Below are positions 39,248 through 49,641 of a stretch of 64,000 bases of DNA, piece after piece; position 1 is the first letter of the stretch; every line of letters starts with the position of its first letter. Below the pieces are notes generated by a model that saw nothing but the letters and a program-made list of their open reading frames with translations, had not been told where the DNA came from and searched no databases. The translations under genes were made by a program, and so were the position numbers. This DNA is from Bacillota bacterium. GTDB taxonomy: Bacteria > Bacillota > Sulfobacillia > DUMF01. Where the stretch lies: NCBI GenBank assembly GCA_012840015.1, contig DUMF01000002.1, forward strand, positions 1-64,000. Direction: 5' to 3'.

Positions 39248-40125
39248 ACAGGGAGGAAGCGTCCTTGGATCTACGGTCGAAACTGCGCGACGGACAATTC
39301 GTCATTACAGCAGAAATCGATCCTCCACGGGGCTGGTCGCCCAAGGCTGCGCTTGACCAGGTGGCTACTATCAAGGAGCACGTGGATGCAGTGAATGTGG
39401 CGGATTGCCCCATGGCCAATCTACGGATGAGCCCGATAGCCCTGGCGCACATGATCCAGGAGCAATTGGGAGTGGAAACGGTGTTTCACCTCACCTGCAG
39501 GGACCGCAATCTTATTGGGCTGCAGGCGGAGCTGCTGGGTGCCGCAGCTTTGGGTGTCAAGAACGTGCTTGCCCTTACAGGGGACAAGCCTACCTCTGGT
39601 GATCACCCTGGCTGCAGGGGGGTATACGAAGTGGACTCCACCGGACTGGTGGCCTTGGCATGCAATCTGAATAGAGGCTTTTCCCAGGCCTCCAGGCCGA
39701 TCGGCGATCCTACTGATTTTTTCGTGGGAGTGGCTTCCAACCCGTTCCTGGTGCTTCAGGACGACATGGAGTTAAAGAAGCTTAAAGCCAAGATCGACGC
39801 GGGCGCGCAGTTCTCACAGACGCAGCCGGTCTTCAGCCTGGAAATAGTGGAGCGCTTTGCAAAGATGGCGGATTTGCTCGGGTTTTACGTCTTTTTCGGG
39901 GTGTTGCCTTTGAGGAGCGTGCGCTCCATGAACTACCTGAAGACCAAAGTGCCGGGCATAGTTATCCCGGAGGACGTGGAAAAAAGGATGCTCCGCGGGC
40001 GGCCGGACGAAGGGTTGAGGATCGCCGCCGAACTCGTTTCTGGGATTCACGCGATGGGGAAAAGCGTACATCTCTTTCCACTAGGTGATCCCACCGTAGT
40101 GCTGGAAATCTTAGACAGGTGCTAG
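39244..40125 (+). CDS. metF: methylenetetrahydrofolate reductase
   Basis: ITAEIDPPRG, NVADCPMANLRMSP, FHLTCRDRN, GDKP. Confidence 0.9.
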   Translation: MNREEASLDLRSKLRDGQFVITAEIDPPRGWSPKAALDQVATIKEHVDAVNVADCPMANLRMSPIALAHMIQEQLGVETVFHLTCRDRNLIGLQAELLGAAALGVKNVLALTGDKPTSGDHPGCRGVYEVDSTGLVALACNLNRGFSQASRPIGDPTDFFVGVASNPFLVLQDDMELKKLKAKIDAGAQFSQTQPVFSLEIVERFAKMADLLGFYVFFGVLPLRSVRSMNYLKTKVPGIVIPEDVEKRMLRGRPDEGLRIAAELVSGIHAMGKSVHLFPLGDPTVVLEILDRC

Positions 40126-40418
40126 TGGAGCGGCCAGCCCTTTGTTCCTGGGCCTTCAACTTCGAAATCAGCTTCGCAAACGTCTCCTCACCCTGCCAGG
40201 TTGGCCATTCGCAGTCACTTCTCCCACAGCAGACCGGGGTATTTAGGCTCCCGGGAAGGTGACCTAGCGCCTCCATGGCACTCAAAACCCCAGGTTGGTT
40301 TTTCTAAGTCGAGTCCAACAATGCTGAAGATTTAAATAGATTAGGAAGGGATTAGGATTCCTTTGCCGAATTAGGCTAGTTGGCGCTTGATTCAAATCAC
40401 GAAAAGGAGGGACGGTCG

Positions 40419-41486
40419 GTGAACGTATTCGAGCGGATGGCATCGTTTGAGCATGAACAAGTGAGCTTTTGCTATGACGAAGTCTCCGGGTTAAAAGCCA
40501 TCATTGCGATCCACAGCACAGCTCTGGGTCCTGCTCTAGGGGGCTGTAGGATGTGGACCTACGAAGATGACGAGGCTGCGCTCAAGGATGCACTCCGTCT
40601 TTCCCGAGGGATGACTTACAAAAACGCGGCAGCCGGATTAAACCTGGGCGGAGGCAAAGCGGTAATCATTGGCGATCCGCGCCGCGAAAAGAGCGAGCAG
40701 CTGTTCAGAGCCTTTGGAAGGTTCGTGGATTCGTTCGGGGGGCGTTATATTACGGCCGAGGACGTCGGTACCGCGTGCGAGGACATGGAGTACGTAAAAA
40801 TGGAAACCGACTACGTGGCTGGTTTGAGACAGACCAGCGGAGATCCCTCCCCAGTAACAGCTTTCGGCGTCTACCGCGGCATCAAGGCCTGCGCGAAATG
40901 GAAATTCGGCAATGAAAGACTCCGCGGACGGACTATCGTGGTACAGGGGCTAGGACACGTCGGCATGAACCTCGTTAGGCATCTCGTAGATGAAGGGGCC
41001 AGGGTGGTGGGAAGCGATGTTTTCCAAGACCGAGTGCAGGCCGCGGTGGAGGAATTGAAGATCGAGAGCGTGGAACCACAGAAAGTGTACGATGTGGAGT
41101 GCGACATCTTTGCACCGTGCGCTCTCGGGGCGGTGATCAATGACAATACTATCGACCGTTTCAGGTGCTCGGTGATTGCAGGAGCCGCGAATAACCAGCT
41201 GGAAGAGCCACGCCATGCCGAACTCTTGGAGAAACGCGGCATTCTTTATGCCCCTGATTTTGTGATAAACGCTGGCGGGGTTGTGAATTGCTCGGTGGAA
41301 TTCGAATCTGGCGGCTACGACCGCAACAAGGCATATTCGAAAGCTTCTATGATCTATGATCGGCTCATGCAGATTTTCGAGATTGCTCAGCGAGAGAAGA
41401 CCACGACTCACAAGGCCGCAGAGCTCCTGGCCGAGGATCGTATCCGAAAAGTCACAGGACTCAAGCGGATTTGGTCGGCCAGATAA
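40419..41486 (+). CDS. Glu/Leu/Phe/Val dehydrogenase (leucine dehydrogenase-like)
   Basis: ALGPALGGCRMW, RLSRGMTYKNAAAGLNLGGGKAVI; GTG start after AAGGAGG. Confidence 0.9.
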   Translation: MNVFERMASFEHEQVSFCYDEVSGLKAIIAIHSTALGPALGGCRMWTYEDDEAALKDALRLSRGMTYKNAAAGLNLGGGKAVIIGDPRREKSEQLFRAFGRFVDSFGGRYITAEDVGTACEDMEYVKMETDYVAGLRQTSGDPSPVTAFGVYRGIKACAKWKFGNERLRGRTIVVQGLGHVGMNLVRHLVDEGARVVGSDVFQDRVQAAVEELKIESVEPQKVYDVECDIFAPCALGAVINDNTIDRFRCSVIAGAANNQLEEPRHAELLEKRGILYAPDFVINAGGVVNCSVEFESGGYDRNKAYSKASMIYDRLMQIFEIAQREKTTTHKAAELLAEDRIRKVTGLKRIWSAR

Positions 41487-41500
41487 GGGGGGATTGCCCG

Positions 41501-41725
41501 TTGGAAGGAACAATGGAAGAGCTAATCCGGGTTTCGATCGACGTTGATTTTTGCAAGGGGTGCGAGCTATGCGTGCACACTTGCCCACGGAAGATTATCG
41601 CTGTTTCTGACGAAATAAATGTGCAAGGCTTTCATCCCGCGCGCATAACGGACCAGAGCAAGTGCACGAGCTGTGGGCTCTGCGCCAGGATGTGTCCGGA
41701 TTGCGCTATAACTGTTTTCCGGTGA
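41501..41725 (+). CDS. 2-oxoacid:ferredoxin oxidoreductase delta subunit (2x[4Fe-4S])
   Basis: CKGCELCVHTCP and CTSCGLCARMCPDCAI. Confidence 0.85.
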   Translation: MEGTMEELIRVSIDVDFCKGCELCVHTCPRKIIAVSDEINVQGFHPARITDQSKCTSCGLCARMCPDCAITVFR

Positions 41726-41739
41726 AAGGAGGGAGAGTC

Positions 41740-42816
41740 TTGGGCGAGAAAGTGCTAATGAAAGGAAACGAAGCCATCGCTGAAGCGGCTATAAGGGCGG
41801 GATGCAGGTATTTCTTCGGCTACCCGATTACTCCGCAAAATGAAATCCCAGAATATATGGCTAGGAGGCTACCGCAGGTCGGCGGGGTCTTTCTTCAGGC
41901 TGAGAGCGAAGTAGCAGCTATCAACATGGTGTACGGCGCTGCCGCCGCAGGAGGCCGTGTGATGACATCGTCCTCTGGCCCAGGGATAAGTCTGAAACAG
42001 GAAGGTCTTTCGTATATGGCGGGAGCTGAATTGCCGTGTGTGGTCGTGAACATGGTTAGAGCTGGCCCAGGTTTGGGGGGTATTCAAGCAGCCCAATCGG
42101 ATTATTTCCAGGCTACGAAAGGCGGCGGGCACGGCGACTATCGCCTAGTGGTCTACGGCCCCGCTTCTATTCAGGAAGCGGTTGACCTCATGGCACACGC
42201 TTTCGACGTGGCGGATAGATACAGGACCCCCGTGATGTTGCTGGGGGATGGCATGCTCGGCCAAATGATGGAACCGGTTGAGTTTCCTGATTACCAAGTA
42301 AATATACCGGTAAAGGACTGGATCACTAATGGAGCATCGGGCAGGCCAGCCAGAGTGATCAGCTCGATTTTCTTGAAGCCCGAGGAGTTGGACGCTCATT
42401 GCTGGGCCATGAAAAGAAAGTACGAAGAAATCGCGGAAAACGAGACTCGGGTAGAGTGCTTGGGTCTAGACGATGCCGATTTTTGTCTGGTAGCTTACGG
42501 CACAACCGCGAGGATTTGCCGGTCGGTAATGGAGAAAGCCAGGGAGTCAGGGCTCAGGGTAGGCCTCATAAGGCCCATATCTTTATGGCCCTTCCCGACG
42601 AATACGATTCGAGAAGTCGCTTCAGGCAACGTCAAGGCTTTCCTTACGGTTGAGATGAGTACCGGGCAGATGATAGAGGACGTCATGCTTGCAGTGAACG
42701 GCAAGAAGCCCGTACATTTCTACGGAAAGACCGGCGGAATGGTGCCAGCGCCGCGGGACATACTTGCCAAGCTGAGGGTGGTCGCCGATGATCCCGAAAA
42801 AGGAAGGATGAACTGA
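41740..42816 (+). CDS. 2-oxoacid:ferredoxin oxidoreductase alpha subunit (VorB-like)
   Basis: KGNEAIAEAAIRAGCRYFFGYPITPQNEI; TTG start after AAAGGAGGGAG. Confidence 0.9.
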   Translation: MGEKVLMKGNEAIAEAAIRAGCRYFFGYPITPQNEIPEYMARRLPQVGGVFLQAESEVAAINMVYGAAAAGGRVMTSSSGPGISLKQEGLSYMAGAELPCVVVNMVRAGPGLGGIQAAQSDYFQATKGGGHGDYRLVVYGPASIQEAVDLMAHAFDVADRYRTPVMLLGDGMLGQMMEPVEFPDYQVNIPVKDWITNGASGRPARVISSIFLKPEELDAHCWAMKRKYEEIAENETRVECLGLDDADFCLVAYGTTARICRSVMEKARESGLRVGLIRPISLWPFPTNTIREVASGNVKAFLTVEMSTGQMIEDVMLAVNGKKPVHFYGKTGGMVPAPRDILAKLRVVADDPEKGRMN

Positions 42817-43568
42817 TGGCTACAGTGGTTATGAAAAGGCCGGAGACCCTTAAAAGAGTGATAACCCATTATTGTCCAGGATGCACTCACGGTATCGCAC
42901 ACAGGCTGGTGGCAGAAGCTATAGATAAGCTTGGGATCAAGCAGAAGGTTATTGGCGTAGCTTCGGTGGGGTGTTCTGTATTTGCCTACAACTATCTCGA
43001 TTGCGACTTCGTTCAAGCCGCTCACGGCCGGGCGCCCGCGGTGGCAACTGGCCTTAAAAGGGTCTTGCCTGATAGTGTAGTCTTTACGTATCAAGGCGAT
43101 GGGGACTTGGCCTCCATCGGCACGGCAGAGATCGTCCACGCGGCCGCACGCGGAGAGAAGATCACAGTCATTTTCATTAACAACGGGATATATGGGATGA
43201 CAGGGGGACAAATGGCTCCTACGACCCTTGTGGGAGACCGCACGACCACCTCCCCCGAGGGGCGTGACCCAGCTAAAGCTGGCTACCCCATCAAGATGTG
43301 CGAGCTGTTGTCTACCTTAGAAGGAGCAGCATATGTTGCCAGGGCTTCGTTGCATGATCCTGCAAACGTTCTTAAGGCTTCCAGGTTCGTGACGAGAGCG
43401 TTCGAATGCCAGTTGGAGAGAAAAGGATTCGCCATAGTGGAGCTGCTTTCTGCCTGCCCTACGAACTGGTCGCTGAAACCCATCGATGCACTAAAAGCGG
43501 TGAAGGAGAAAATGGTGGCCCATTATCCTTTGGGCGAGTTCAAGGGGGGTGCCGGCAGTGAAGCATGA
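42816..43568 (+). CDS. 2-oxoacid:ferredoxin oxidoreductase beta (TPP-binding) subunit
   Basis: HYCPGCTHGIAHR, QGDGDLASIGTAEIVHAAARGE, YGMTGGQ. Confidence 0.9.
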   Translation: MATVVMKRPETLKRVITHYCPGCTHGIAHRLVAEAIDKLGIKQKVIGVASVGCSVFAYNYLDCDFVQAAHGRAPAVATGLKRVLPDSVVFTYQGDGDLASIGTAEIVHAAARGEKITVIFINNGIYGMTGGQMAPTTLVGDRTTTSPEGRDPAKAGYPIKMCELLSTLEGAAYVARASLHDPANVLKASRFVTRAFECQLERKGFAIVELLSACPTNWSLKPIDALKAVKEKMVAHYPLGEFKGGAGSEA

Positions 43569-44112
43569 GGTAATCATCGCGGGCTTCGGCGGACAAGGGG
43601 TCATGGTGGCCGGAGAGTTGCTGGCATATGCCGGCATGTTGGAGGGAAAGAAAGTATCCTGGCTGCCTTCTTATGGCCCTGAGATGCGCGGAGGTACTGC
43701 CAACTGTTCCGTGGTGGTTTCCGACGAAGAAATAGCTTCGCCTGTAGTTACCGAGCCTACTGTGCTCGTGGTGATGAACCGGCCATCTCTCGATAAGTTC
43801 GAAGGATGGCTCGTGCCAGGCGGGCTGCTCATAATAAACACTTCCCTGGTTAAAAGGGAGCCATCACGAGACGATATCAATATTGTGAGAATTCCGTGTT
43901 CAGAAGTGGCGGACGAACTTGGGTCTGCTGCGGTAGCCAACATGATAGTGGTGGGTGCGGTTGTTTCTCGAACGGGGATCGTTAAAATGGAATCGGTTGT
44001 CGAAGGACTGAAAAAGGTGGTGCCGGCGCACAGACATAATCTGATACCCCTGAACCTTAAGGCTCTGGAAAAAGGCCGTGAGATCGCGCTGGGAGTGGCG
44101 GTGTGCTCTTAG
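43558..44112 (+). CDS. 2-oxoacid:ferredoxin oxidoreductase gamma subunit
   Basis: EVIIAGFGGQGVMVAGELLAYAG, SYGPEMRGGTANCSVVVSD. Confidence 0.9.
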   Translation: MKHEVIIAGFGGQGVMVAGELLAYAGMLEGKKVSWLPSYGPEMRGGTANCSVVVSDEEIASPVVTEPTVLVVMNRPSLDKFEGWLVPGGLLIINTSLVKREPSRDDINIVRIPCSEVADELGSAAVANMIVVGAVVSRTGIVKMESVVEGLKKVVPAHRHNLIPLNLKALEKGREIALGVAVCS

Positions 44113-44140
44113 TGCTATCCTTGGTATTGGAGGCGTTTCG

Positions 44141-44854
44141 ATGTCCGAGAGGCAAATTCAGGTAAACGAGTTGGAGGAAATAATACACAGATTACCAGGA
44201 GTGCTATCTGGGAAAGTGATCGTGAATGATTGGGGGGCCATCGAGGAAATACATGTTTTGGCCTCCTCGGACAAAAACCCGAAACAACTGGTCAGGGACA
44301 TTGAAAGCGCGCTGGCGGCAAAATGGGGTATCAAGCTGGACCACCGTAAGATAAGTGTTGCCCAGCTCGAACTGGCTTCGCCCATCCAATCGGCGGAAAC
44401 GGTACAACTCTCTGAGCTTACCTTGACCAACAACTTGGCGACAAGCCAATTGCAGGTAACGGTTTTGGTTTCTGACTCAGGAAGGAAATTCAAGGGTACT
44501 GCGCAGGGGTTGGCGTTGACGAGGGATGCAGCCGACAGGCTGGTAGCTGCTGCAGCGGTAGAGGCAGTGAATGCTTCGTTGAGAGAACCTTATCGGTTCA
44601 CTTTAGAAGACGTTTTCACTGTCACGTCGCCACACGGACGAGAGATCGCGGTTTCCGTAGTAGGACTGGTCCGTGGATCCGGTGAAACGACCGTGCTAAC
44701 TGGCAATTCACTCATGAAAGGTGAAGAATTCCAGGCCTGTGTCAAGTCGGTGCTCGATGCGGTAAACAGGCAGATAACGAGTCTTCCGCGCAGGTGGGAA
44801 GCCTCGGTGGAAGACGGTGCGCTAGGCGCCGAAGAAGAGAAGGCGCAGGATTAA
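44141..44854 (+). CDS. hypothetical protein
   Basis: Start at internal ATG; no function recognised. Confidence 0.6.
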   Translation: MSERQIQVNELEEIIHRLPGVLSGKVIVNDWGAIEEIHVLASSDKNPKQLVRDIESALAAKWGIKLDHRKISVAQLELASPIQSAETVQLSELTLTNNLATSQLQVTVLVSDSGRKFKGTAQGLALTRDAADRLVAAAAVEAVNASLREPYRFTLEDVFTVTSPHGREIAVSVVGLVRGSGETTVLTGNSLMKGEEFQACVKSVLDAVNRQITSLPRRWEASVEDGALGAEEEKAQD

Positions 44855-45405
44855 TGGCGAAACGTATTAATCCCGAGAGAAGTATCCAGTCGGAACTACT
44901 ATACAAGGGAAAGATAGTTACGCTGCGCAAGGATACGGTGCTTCTGGACCAGGGACGGCTTGCCACGAGAGAGGTGGTTGAGCACCCTGGGGCTGTTGGG
45001 ATTCTCCCGTTCTCGAATGAAGAAGTCGTACTGGTTAGGCAGTACCGTTACCCAGTAGGGTCAACGCTGCTCGAAATACCCGCGGGGAAACTGGAACCGG
45101 GAGAGAACCCTGTAGAGTGCGCCAAACGTGAATTAAAAGAAGAGACAGGGCTGGTTGCTTCGAAGCTGGAGTATGTGTGCAGCTTCCATACCAGCCCTGG
45201 CTTCTGCAATGAAGTGTTGCACCTCTTTTTCGCGGAGGGATTACAGGATACTGCACCTGAGCCCGATGCGGACGAGAATTTGCAAATCCTACGGGTGAAG
45301 CGTTCCCAAATACGGGGCATGATCCGTGGCGGGCAGATCAAGGACGCCAAAACCATAATAGCGCTACTGATTCTTGAGGACATACTTGCCAACCCCCGCA
45401 CATAA
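44854..45405 (+). CDS. NUDIX hydrolase (ADP-ribose pyrophosphatase-like)
   Basis: Nudix box GKLEPGENPVECAKRELKEETGL. Confidence 0.93.
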   Translation: MAKRINPERSIQSELLYKGKIVTLRKDTVLLDQGRLATREVVEHPGAVGILPFSNEEVVLVRQYRYPVGSTLLEIPAGKLEPGENPVECAKRELKEETGLVASKLEYVCSFHTSPGFCNEVLHLFFAEGLQDTAPEPDADENLQILRVKRSQIRGMIRGGQIKDAKTIIALLILEDILANPRT

Positions 45406-45424
45406 GTTTTAACGACATGAGCCC

Positions 45425-46096
45425 GTGTCGTCGGTGCTGCGGGGGGTTGCTCTTTTGGCGTGGCGGTACGGAGATTTCCTATTAGAGCGCATAAAGTCCG
45501 GTTGGGTGTGTTATCTGCTTGTAGCTGCGATCTTTCTGTGCGGAACGTGTGCAGGGGCATATTCGGTTAAGTTCATGGGCCCCGAAGAACTCACTGAGCT
45601 TTCTGCATATGTTTCGGTGTTTGTAAAACGGCTTGGATCCGAAGACTATCAAGTAAGCCCGCTGGCTTGCTTCTTAGGTGAGCTCTCCCAAATGCTCAGG
45701 AACGTTAGCCTTATGTGGCTGTTAGGGGTAACCGTGATCGGTATACCGGTAGTCTGGGCGATCGTTTTCGTGAGAGGCTTCGCAAGTGGTTTCAGTGTGG
45801 CTTTTCTAATACAGGAAATGGGGGTCGGCGGTGCACTTTTCGGCACCTGTGCCGTACTGCCCCAGAGTCTTTTCTCGGTACCGTCGTTACTGCTCGCTGG
45901 AGGCTTATCCACAGCTTTTTCCTGGAGAATCCTTCAGCATAGACGAGCCGGGAGGAAGATAGACTTCCTCGGCGAGTTCGTGTCTTATACGTGGTGTTTT
46001 GTGGCTTCATTGGTGCTGGCTATCGGCGGTGCTATCGTCGAAGGCTGGATCAGCCCCATTTTCATGAGAGTGGCGTCCAACATCATTGCCAGGTAA
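45425..46096 (+). CDS. spoIIM: stage II sporulation protein M
   Basis: SpoIIM-type membrane protein, GTCAGAYSVKFM N-terminal region, context. Confidence 0.85.
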   Translation: MSSVLRGVALLAWRYGDFLLERIKSGWVCYLLVAAIFLCGTCAGAYSVKFMGPEELTELSAYVSVFVKRLGSEDYQVSPLACFLGELSQMLRNVSLMWLLGVTVIGIPVVWAIVFVRGFASGFSVAFLIQEMGVGGALFGTCAVLPQSLFSVPSLLLAGGLSTAFSWRILQHRRAGRKIDFLGEFVSYTWCFVASLVLAIGGAIVEGWISPIFMRVASNIIAR

Positions 46097-47246
46097 GCAG
46101 TCGCCGCAAAGCCTTCGCGAAGAAACCTGGTATGGTGTTCGCTTTAACCTCCTCAAGGGCGAGTAAGTCTATGCGTTTGGCGACCTGTTCGCCGACGTAA
46201 ATCACCGCTTCTCCTACCTTTTGACCCCGTTTCACAGGGGCGTTCACTAACTTCGGCAGCTCGTATTTCACCGTTACGCTCTTCTCGATCCCCTTTTTCA
46301 CGCTAATCGCAACGTCGGTGGCGGGAGCTATTTCTACGGATGGTTTGGCCCCTTTGTTCACTGGGAGTGAAAGCAAACTCGTTCCCTGTTTCGCGTATAC
46401 CACCGCGGCAAAGTTCGCGAAAGCGTAGTTCAAGAGTTTGGTCGCGTCGTTAAACCTGGCCTGGGAGCTGGGGGCTCCCATTACGACTGCGATGGCCCGC
46501 GAGTCGCCTCGTTTTGCCGTCGCTGCGAGGCAGAAACCCGCTTTGCTCGTGCTGCCGGTCTTCAAGCCATCGCATCCCGAGTAATAGACAAGCAATTTGT
46601 TTGGGTTATAAAGCTCGAACTTTCCGTTCCTAAAGGTGTCGTGATATATCTTCGTTAAGTCGAGTACTCCCGGTATCGTCACGGCATACCTAGAGAGAAG
46701 AGCGACATCGTACGCAGAGGTGTAATGGTTCTCGTGGTCGAGGCCATGGCAATTGGTAAAATGCGTATCGGTCATCCCGAGAGCGCGTGCCTTTTCGTTC
46801 ATCATTTCCACAAAATGTTCTTCTGTACCGCCCACGTGCTCGGCCACAACGACCGCTGCGTCGTTCGCCGAACCGATCACAAGTGCTTTGAGCCAATCCG
46901 AAAACTTAAAGGTCTCACCGGGTTCAGTGTAGACCTCGCTACCTCCAAGGTCCCAGGCGTTTTCGGATGCTGCTACTTCGTCATCCAGAGACACGCGTTT
47001 TGAGTTCACGGCTTCCATGGCGAGCACGAGAGTCATTATCTTCGTGATGCTCGCCGGAGGCCTTTTGGAATGAGGGTCCTTCTGGTATAGGATTTCACCC
47101 GAAACCGCATCCATCAAAATGGCAGATGGAGACTCTATCTTGATTTCTTGGGCCATACCAATACTAGGCGTGACAAACACGCATACGCAGCCTAAAAGTG
47201 CTATTCCGAGTCTTAAGACGCGGTTCACTCGCGCTACCTCCCGCAA
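46083..47246 (-). CDS. dacF: D-alanyl-D-alanine carboxypeptidase (DacF-like)
   Basis: RPPASITKIMT (SxxK), GSANDAAV (SxN), DGLKTGST (KTG). Confidence 0.93.
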   Translation of the reverse strand: MREVARVNRVLRLGIALLGCVCVFVTPSIGMAQEIKIESPSAILMDAVSGEILYQKDPHSKRPPASITKIMTLVLAMEAVNSKRVSLDDEVAASENAWDLGGSEVYTEPGETFKFSDWLKALVIGSANDAAVVVAEHVGGTEEHFVEMMNEKARALGMTDTHFTNCHGLDHENHYTSAYDVALLSRYAVTIPGVLDLTKIYHDTFRNGKFELYNPNKLLVYYSGCDGLKTGSTSKAGFCLAATAKRGDSRAIAVVMGAPSSQARFNDATKLLNYAFANFAAVVYAKQGTSLLSLPVNKGAKPSVEIAPATDVAISVKKGIEKSVTVKYELPKLVNAPVKRGQKVGEAVIYVGEQVAKRIDLLALEEVKANTIPGFFAKALRRLLTWQ

Positions 47247-47397
47247 CTCCCAAATAAGTGCACTGTAATTAATTTTCCCAAGAGAAGTGGATTCATACAG
47301 AATAAGCGATTGGCTATTGACATATTCATTGATAATGAAGGCATTACGAATAGAGGAAGGATTTTCCGTAAATGACTAGAACTAACCACTTATGTAA

Positions 47398-48306
47398 ATG
47401 CCATTCAGGGGAGGGATCCCGTTGGATTCCCTTATTGATGAATTCATCGATTATTTGGGCAGCGAAAAAGGACTGGCGGTCAACACTCTAGAGTCTTACG
47501 GAAGAGACCTAAAGCAGTATCAGGATTACCTTAGATCGGACGGGGCCTCTATCCAGGCGGTTTCGAGGGCAAAGGTTATAGACTACCTGCTTTACCTCCA
47601 GAAACAGGGGAAAGCCACGGCGACGATAGCTAGACGGCTGGCAGCCTTACGGGCATTTTACCAATTCTTGGTGCGAGAGAAAAGATTGGATCACGATCCA
47701 ACGGCGGATTTGGAATCTCCCAAACTGGAGCGACGCCTACCAAGCGTGCTGACCGTCAAAGAAGTAGAGACTCTCCTGAAACAGCCTTCTCCGAACGATC
47801 CTGCAGGCCTTCGTGATAGAGCGATGCTTGAACTGCTGTACGCCACAGGCATAAGAGTTTCGGAATTGATTTCACTGGACGTCTCCAACGTCGACCTCGC
47901 GATGCAGTTTTTGCGATGCACTGGTAAAGGCTCGAAGGAGAGGATAATTCCAGTGGGATCCATCGCCACGAAAGCGGTGAGAGAGTACATAACACTTGGG
48001 AGGCCAAAGCTTGTTCCGGACCAAAATGAGTCTGCGCTTTTTGTAAATCATCATGGCAAGAGACTGACTCGTCAAGGTTTCTGGAAGATTGTAAAGAAGT
48101 ATGCAGCAAAAGCCAGGATAAATAAGGACATCACACCGCACACACTGCGGCATTCGTTTGCGACCCATCTGTTGGAGAACGGCGCAGATCTAAGATCGGT
48201 GCAAGAAATGCTGGGCCATGCGGACATATCCACGACTCAAGTGTATACTCACCTTACGAAAGGGCGCCTCAAGGAAGTGTACTCGAGGGCTCATCCCAGA
48301 GCATGA
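47398..48306 (+). CDS. xerD: site-specific tyrosine recombinase XerD
   Basis: LYATGIRVSELISLD, HTLRHSFATHLLENGADLRSVQEMLGHADISTTQVYTH. Confidence 0.95.
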   Translation: MPFRGGIPLDSLIDEFIDYLGSEKGLAVNTLESYGRDLKQYQDYLRSDGASIQAVSRAKVIDYLLYLQKQGKATATIARRLAALRAFYQFLVREKRLDHDPTADLESPKLERRLPSVLTVKEVETLLKQPSPNDPAGLRDRAMLELLYATGIRVSELISLDVSNVDLAMQFLRCTGKGSKERIIPVGSIATKAVREYITLGRPKLVPDQNESALFVNHHGKRLTRQGFWKIVKKYAAKARINKDITPHTLRHSFATHLLENGADLRSVQEMLGHADISTTQVYTHLTKGRLKEVYSRAHPRA

Positions 48307-48308
48307 GT

Positions 48309-48340
48309 TAGGCCCCCGGTCGGGATATGCCGGGGGCCTA
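48309..48340. terminator. bidirectional terminator hairpin between convergent xerD and ald
   Basis: TAGGCCCCCGG-N10-CCGGGGGCCTA, perfect 11-bp stem. Confidence 0.75.
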
Positions 48341-48352
48341 CTACTGAGGGCT

Positions 48353-49468
48353 CTAGATTAGACTGTCCAGCGGTGTGTACTCCAGGCCATGAGCATCAGC
48401 CACTGCCTTGTATGTCACGTGACCTTCATAAACGTTGACCCCTTTGGCCAATGCCGGATTGACTTTCACTGCCCGCTCGAGTCCTTGGTCGGCTATCAGG
48501 AGGGCGTACTTCAGAGTAGAATTGGTGAGCGCGAAGGTGGATGTTCTCGGGACTGCACCCGGTATATTGGGGACAGAATAGTGAATTACCCCATACTTTG
48601 TGAACGTGGGATTGGAGTGAGTGGTAGTCCGATCTATGGTCTCTACAGAACCACCCTGATCTATGGCCACATCCACTATTGCAGAGCCGGGCTTCATCTT
48701 GCGAACCATGTTCTCCGTGACGAGCTTCGGGGCGCGGGCTCCAGGTACGAGCACCGCACCTATCAGTAGGTCAGCACGCTCGCAGCAAAAGCTGACGTTA
48801 TATGGGTTGGACATCAAAGTGTTGACGCGTCCCCCAAAGATATCGTCAATATAGCGTAGCCTTTCTTCCCTTACGTCCAGCACCGTCACGCGTGCTCCCA
48901 TTCCAACTGCTATTCGCGCGGCATTAATACCCACAGTACCACCGCCCACCACACACACTTCTGCAGGTGGCACTCCCGGTACCCCTCCCAGCAGGATTCC
49001 ACAGCCGCCGTTCCGTTTTTCTAACAACGTTGCGCCGATTTGAACGGCCATTCTGCCTGCGATTTCACTCATGGGTGTCAGTAAGGGGAGAGAACCATCG
49101 CTAAGCTGGACTGTTTCATAGGCCACGGCCTTAACGCCACTTTTTATGAGCGCTTGGGTCAGCGTGGGTTCGGGTGCAAGGTGTAAATAAGTGAACAGTA
49201 CTTGTCCCTTTCTGAATAAACCGTACTCTGGTGGAAGGGGCTCCTTGACTTTGAGTATCATGTCCGAAACCTCGAAAACCTGCGGCGCAGAAGGCAGTAT
49301 TTTGGCACCTGAACGCACATACTCTTCGTCGCTTATCCCGCTGCCGATACCCGCTCCAGCCTCGATGACTACTTCATGGCCGTGATTCACCAGCGCCTGG
49401 ACCCCGGCTGGTGTTACAGCTACTCTATTCTCATCAGGCTTGATTTCTTTCGGGATGCCCACTATCAT
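48353..49468 (-). CDS. ald: alanine dehydrogenase
   Basis: MIVGIPKEIKPDENRVAVTPAGV, NPTFTKYGVIHYSVPNIPGAVPRTST. Confidence 0.96.
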   Translation of the reverse strand: MIVGIPKEIKPDENRVAVTPAGVQALVNHGHEVVIEAGAGIGSGISDEEYVRSGAKILPSAPQVFEVSDMILKVKEPLPPEYGLFRKGQVLFTYLHLAPEPTLTQALIKSGVKAVAYETVQLSDGSLPLLTPMSEIAGRMAVQIGATLLEKRNGGCGILLGGVPGVPPAEVCVVGGGTVGINAARIAVGMGARVTVLDVREERLRYIDDIFGGRVNTLMSNPYNVSFCCERADLLIGAVLVPGARAPKLVTENMVRKMKPGSAIVDVAIDQGGSVETIDRTTTHSNPTFTKYGVIHYSVPNIPGAVPRTSTFALTNSTLKYALLIADQGLERAVKVNPALAKGVNVYEGHVTYKAVADAHGLEYTPLDSLI

Positions 49469-49641
49469 ACAGATCCCCCCGAACATTGATTTGACACAGC
49501 AACACTAACCACTTCTAGATCTCCGCTGTGAGTTCCTGCTTTCTGCGAAGTGGCTTTTTGTCGACTCTTGTAGGCTTTGAAGGGCTTGTCCGGATGAGGT
49601 AGATCATGTAATGTAGGAAATAAAAGGAAGGGGGCCTGCAA

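Noticed and set aside
39962-40285. 107-aa minus-strand ORF between metF and leucine dehydrogenase (contains CEWPTWQGEETFAKLISKLKAQEQ)
   Set aside because: Partly antisense to metF; could be a gene relic but no family recognised.
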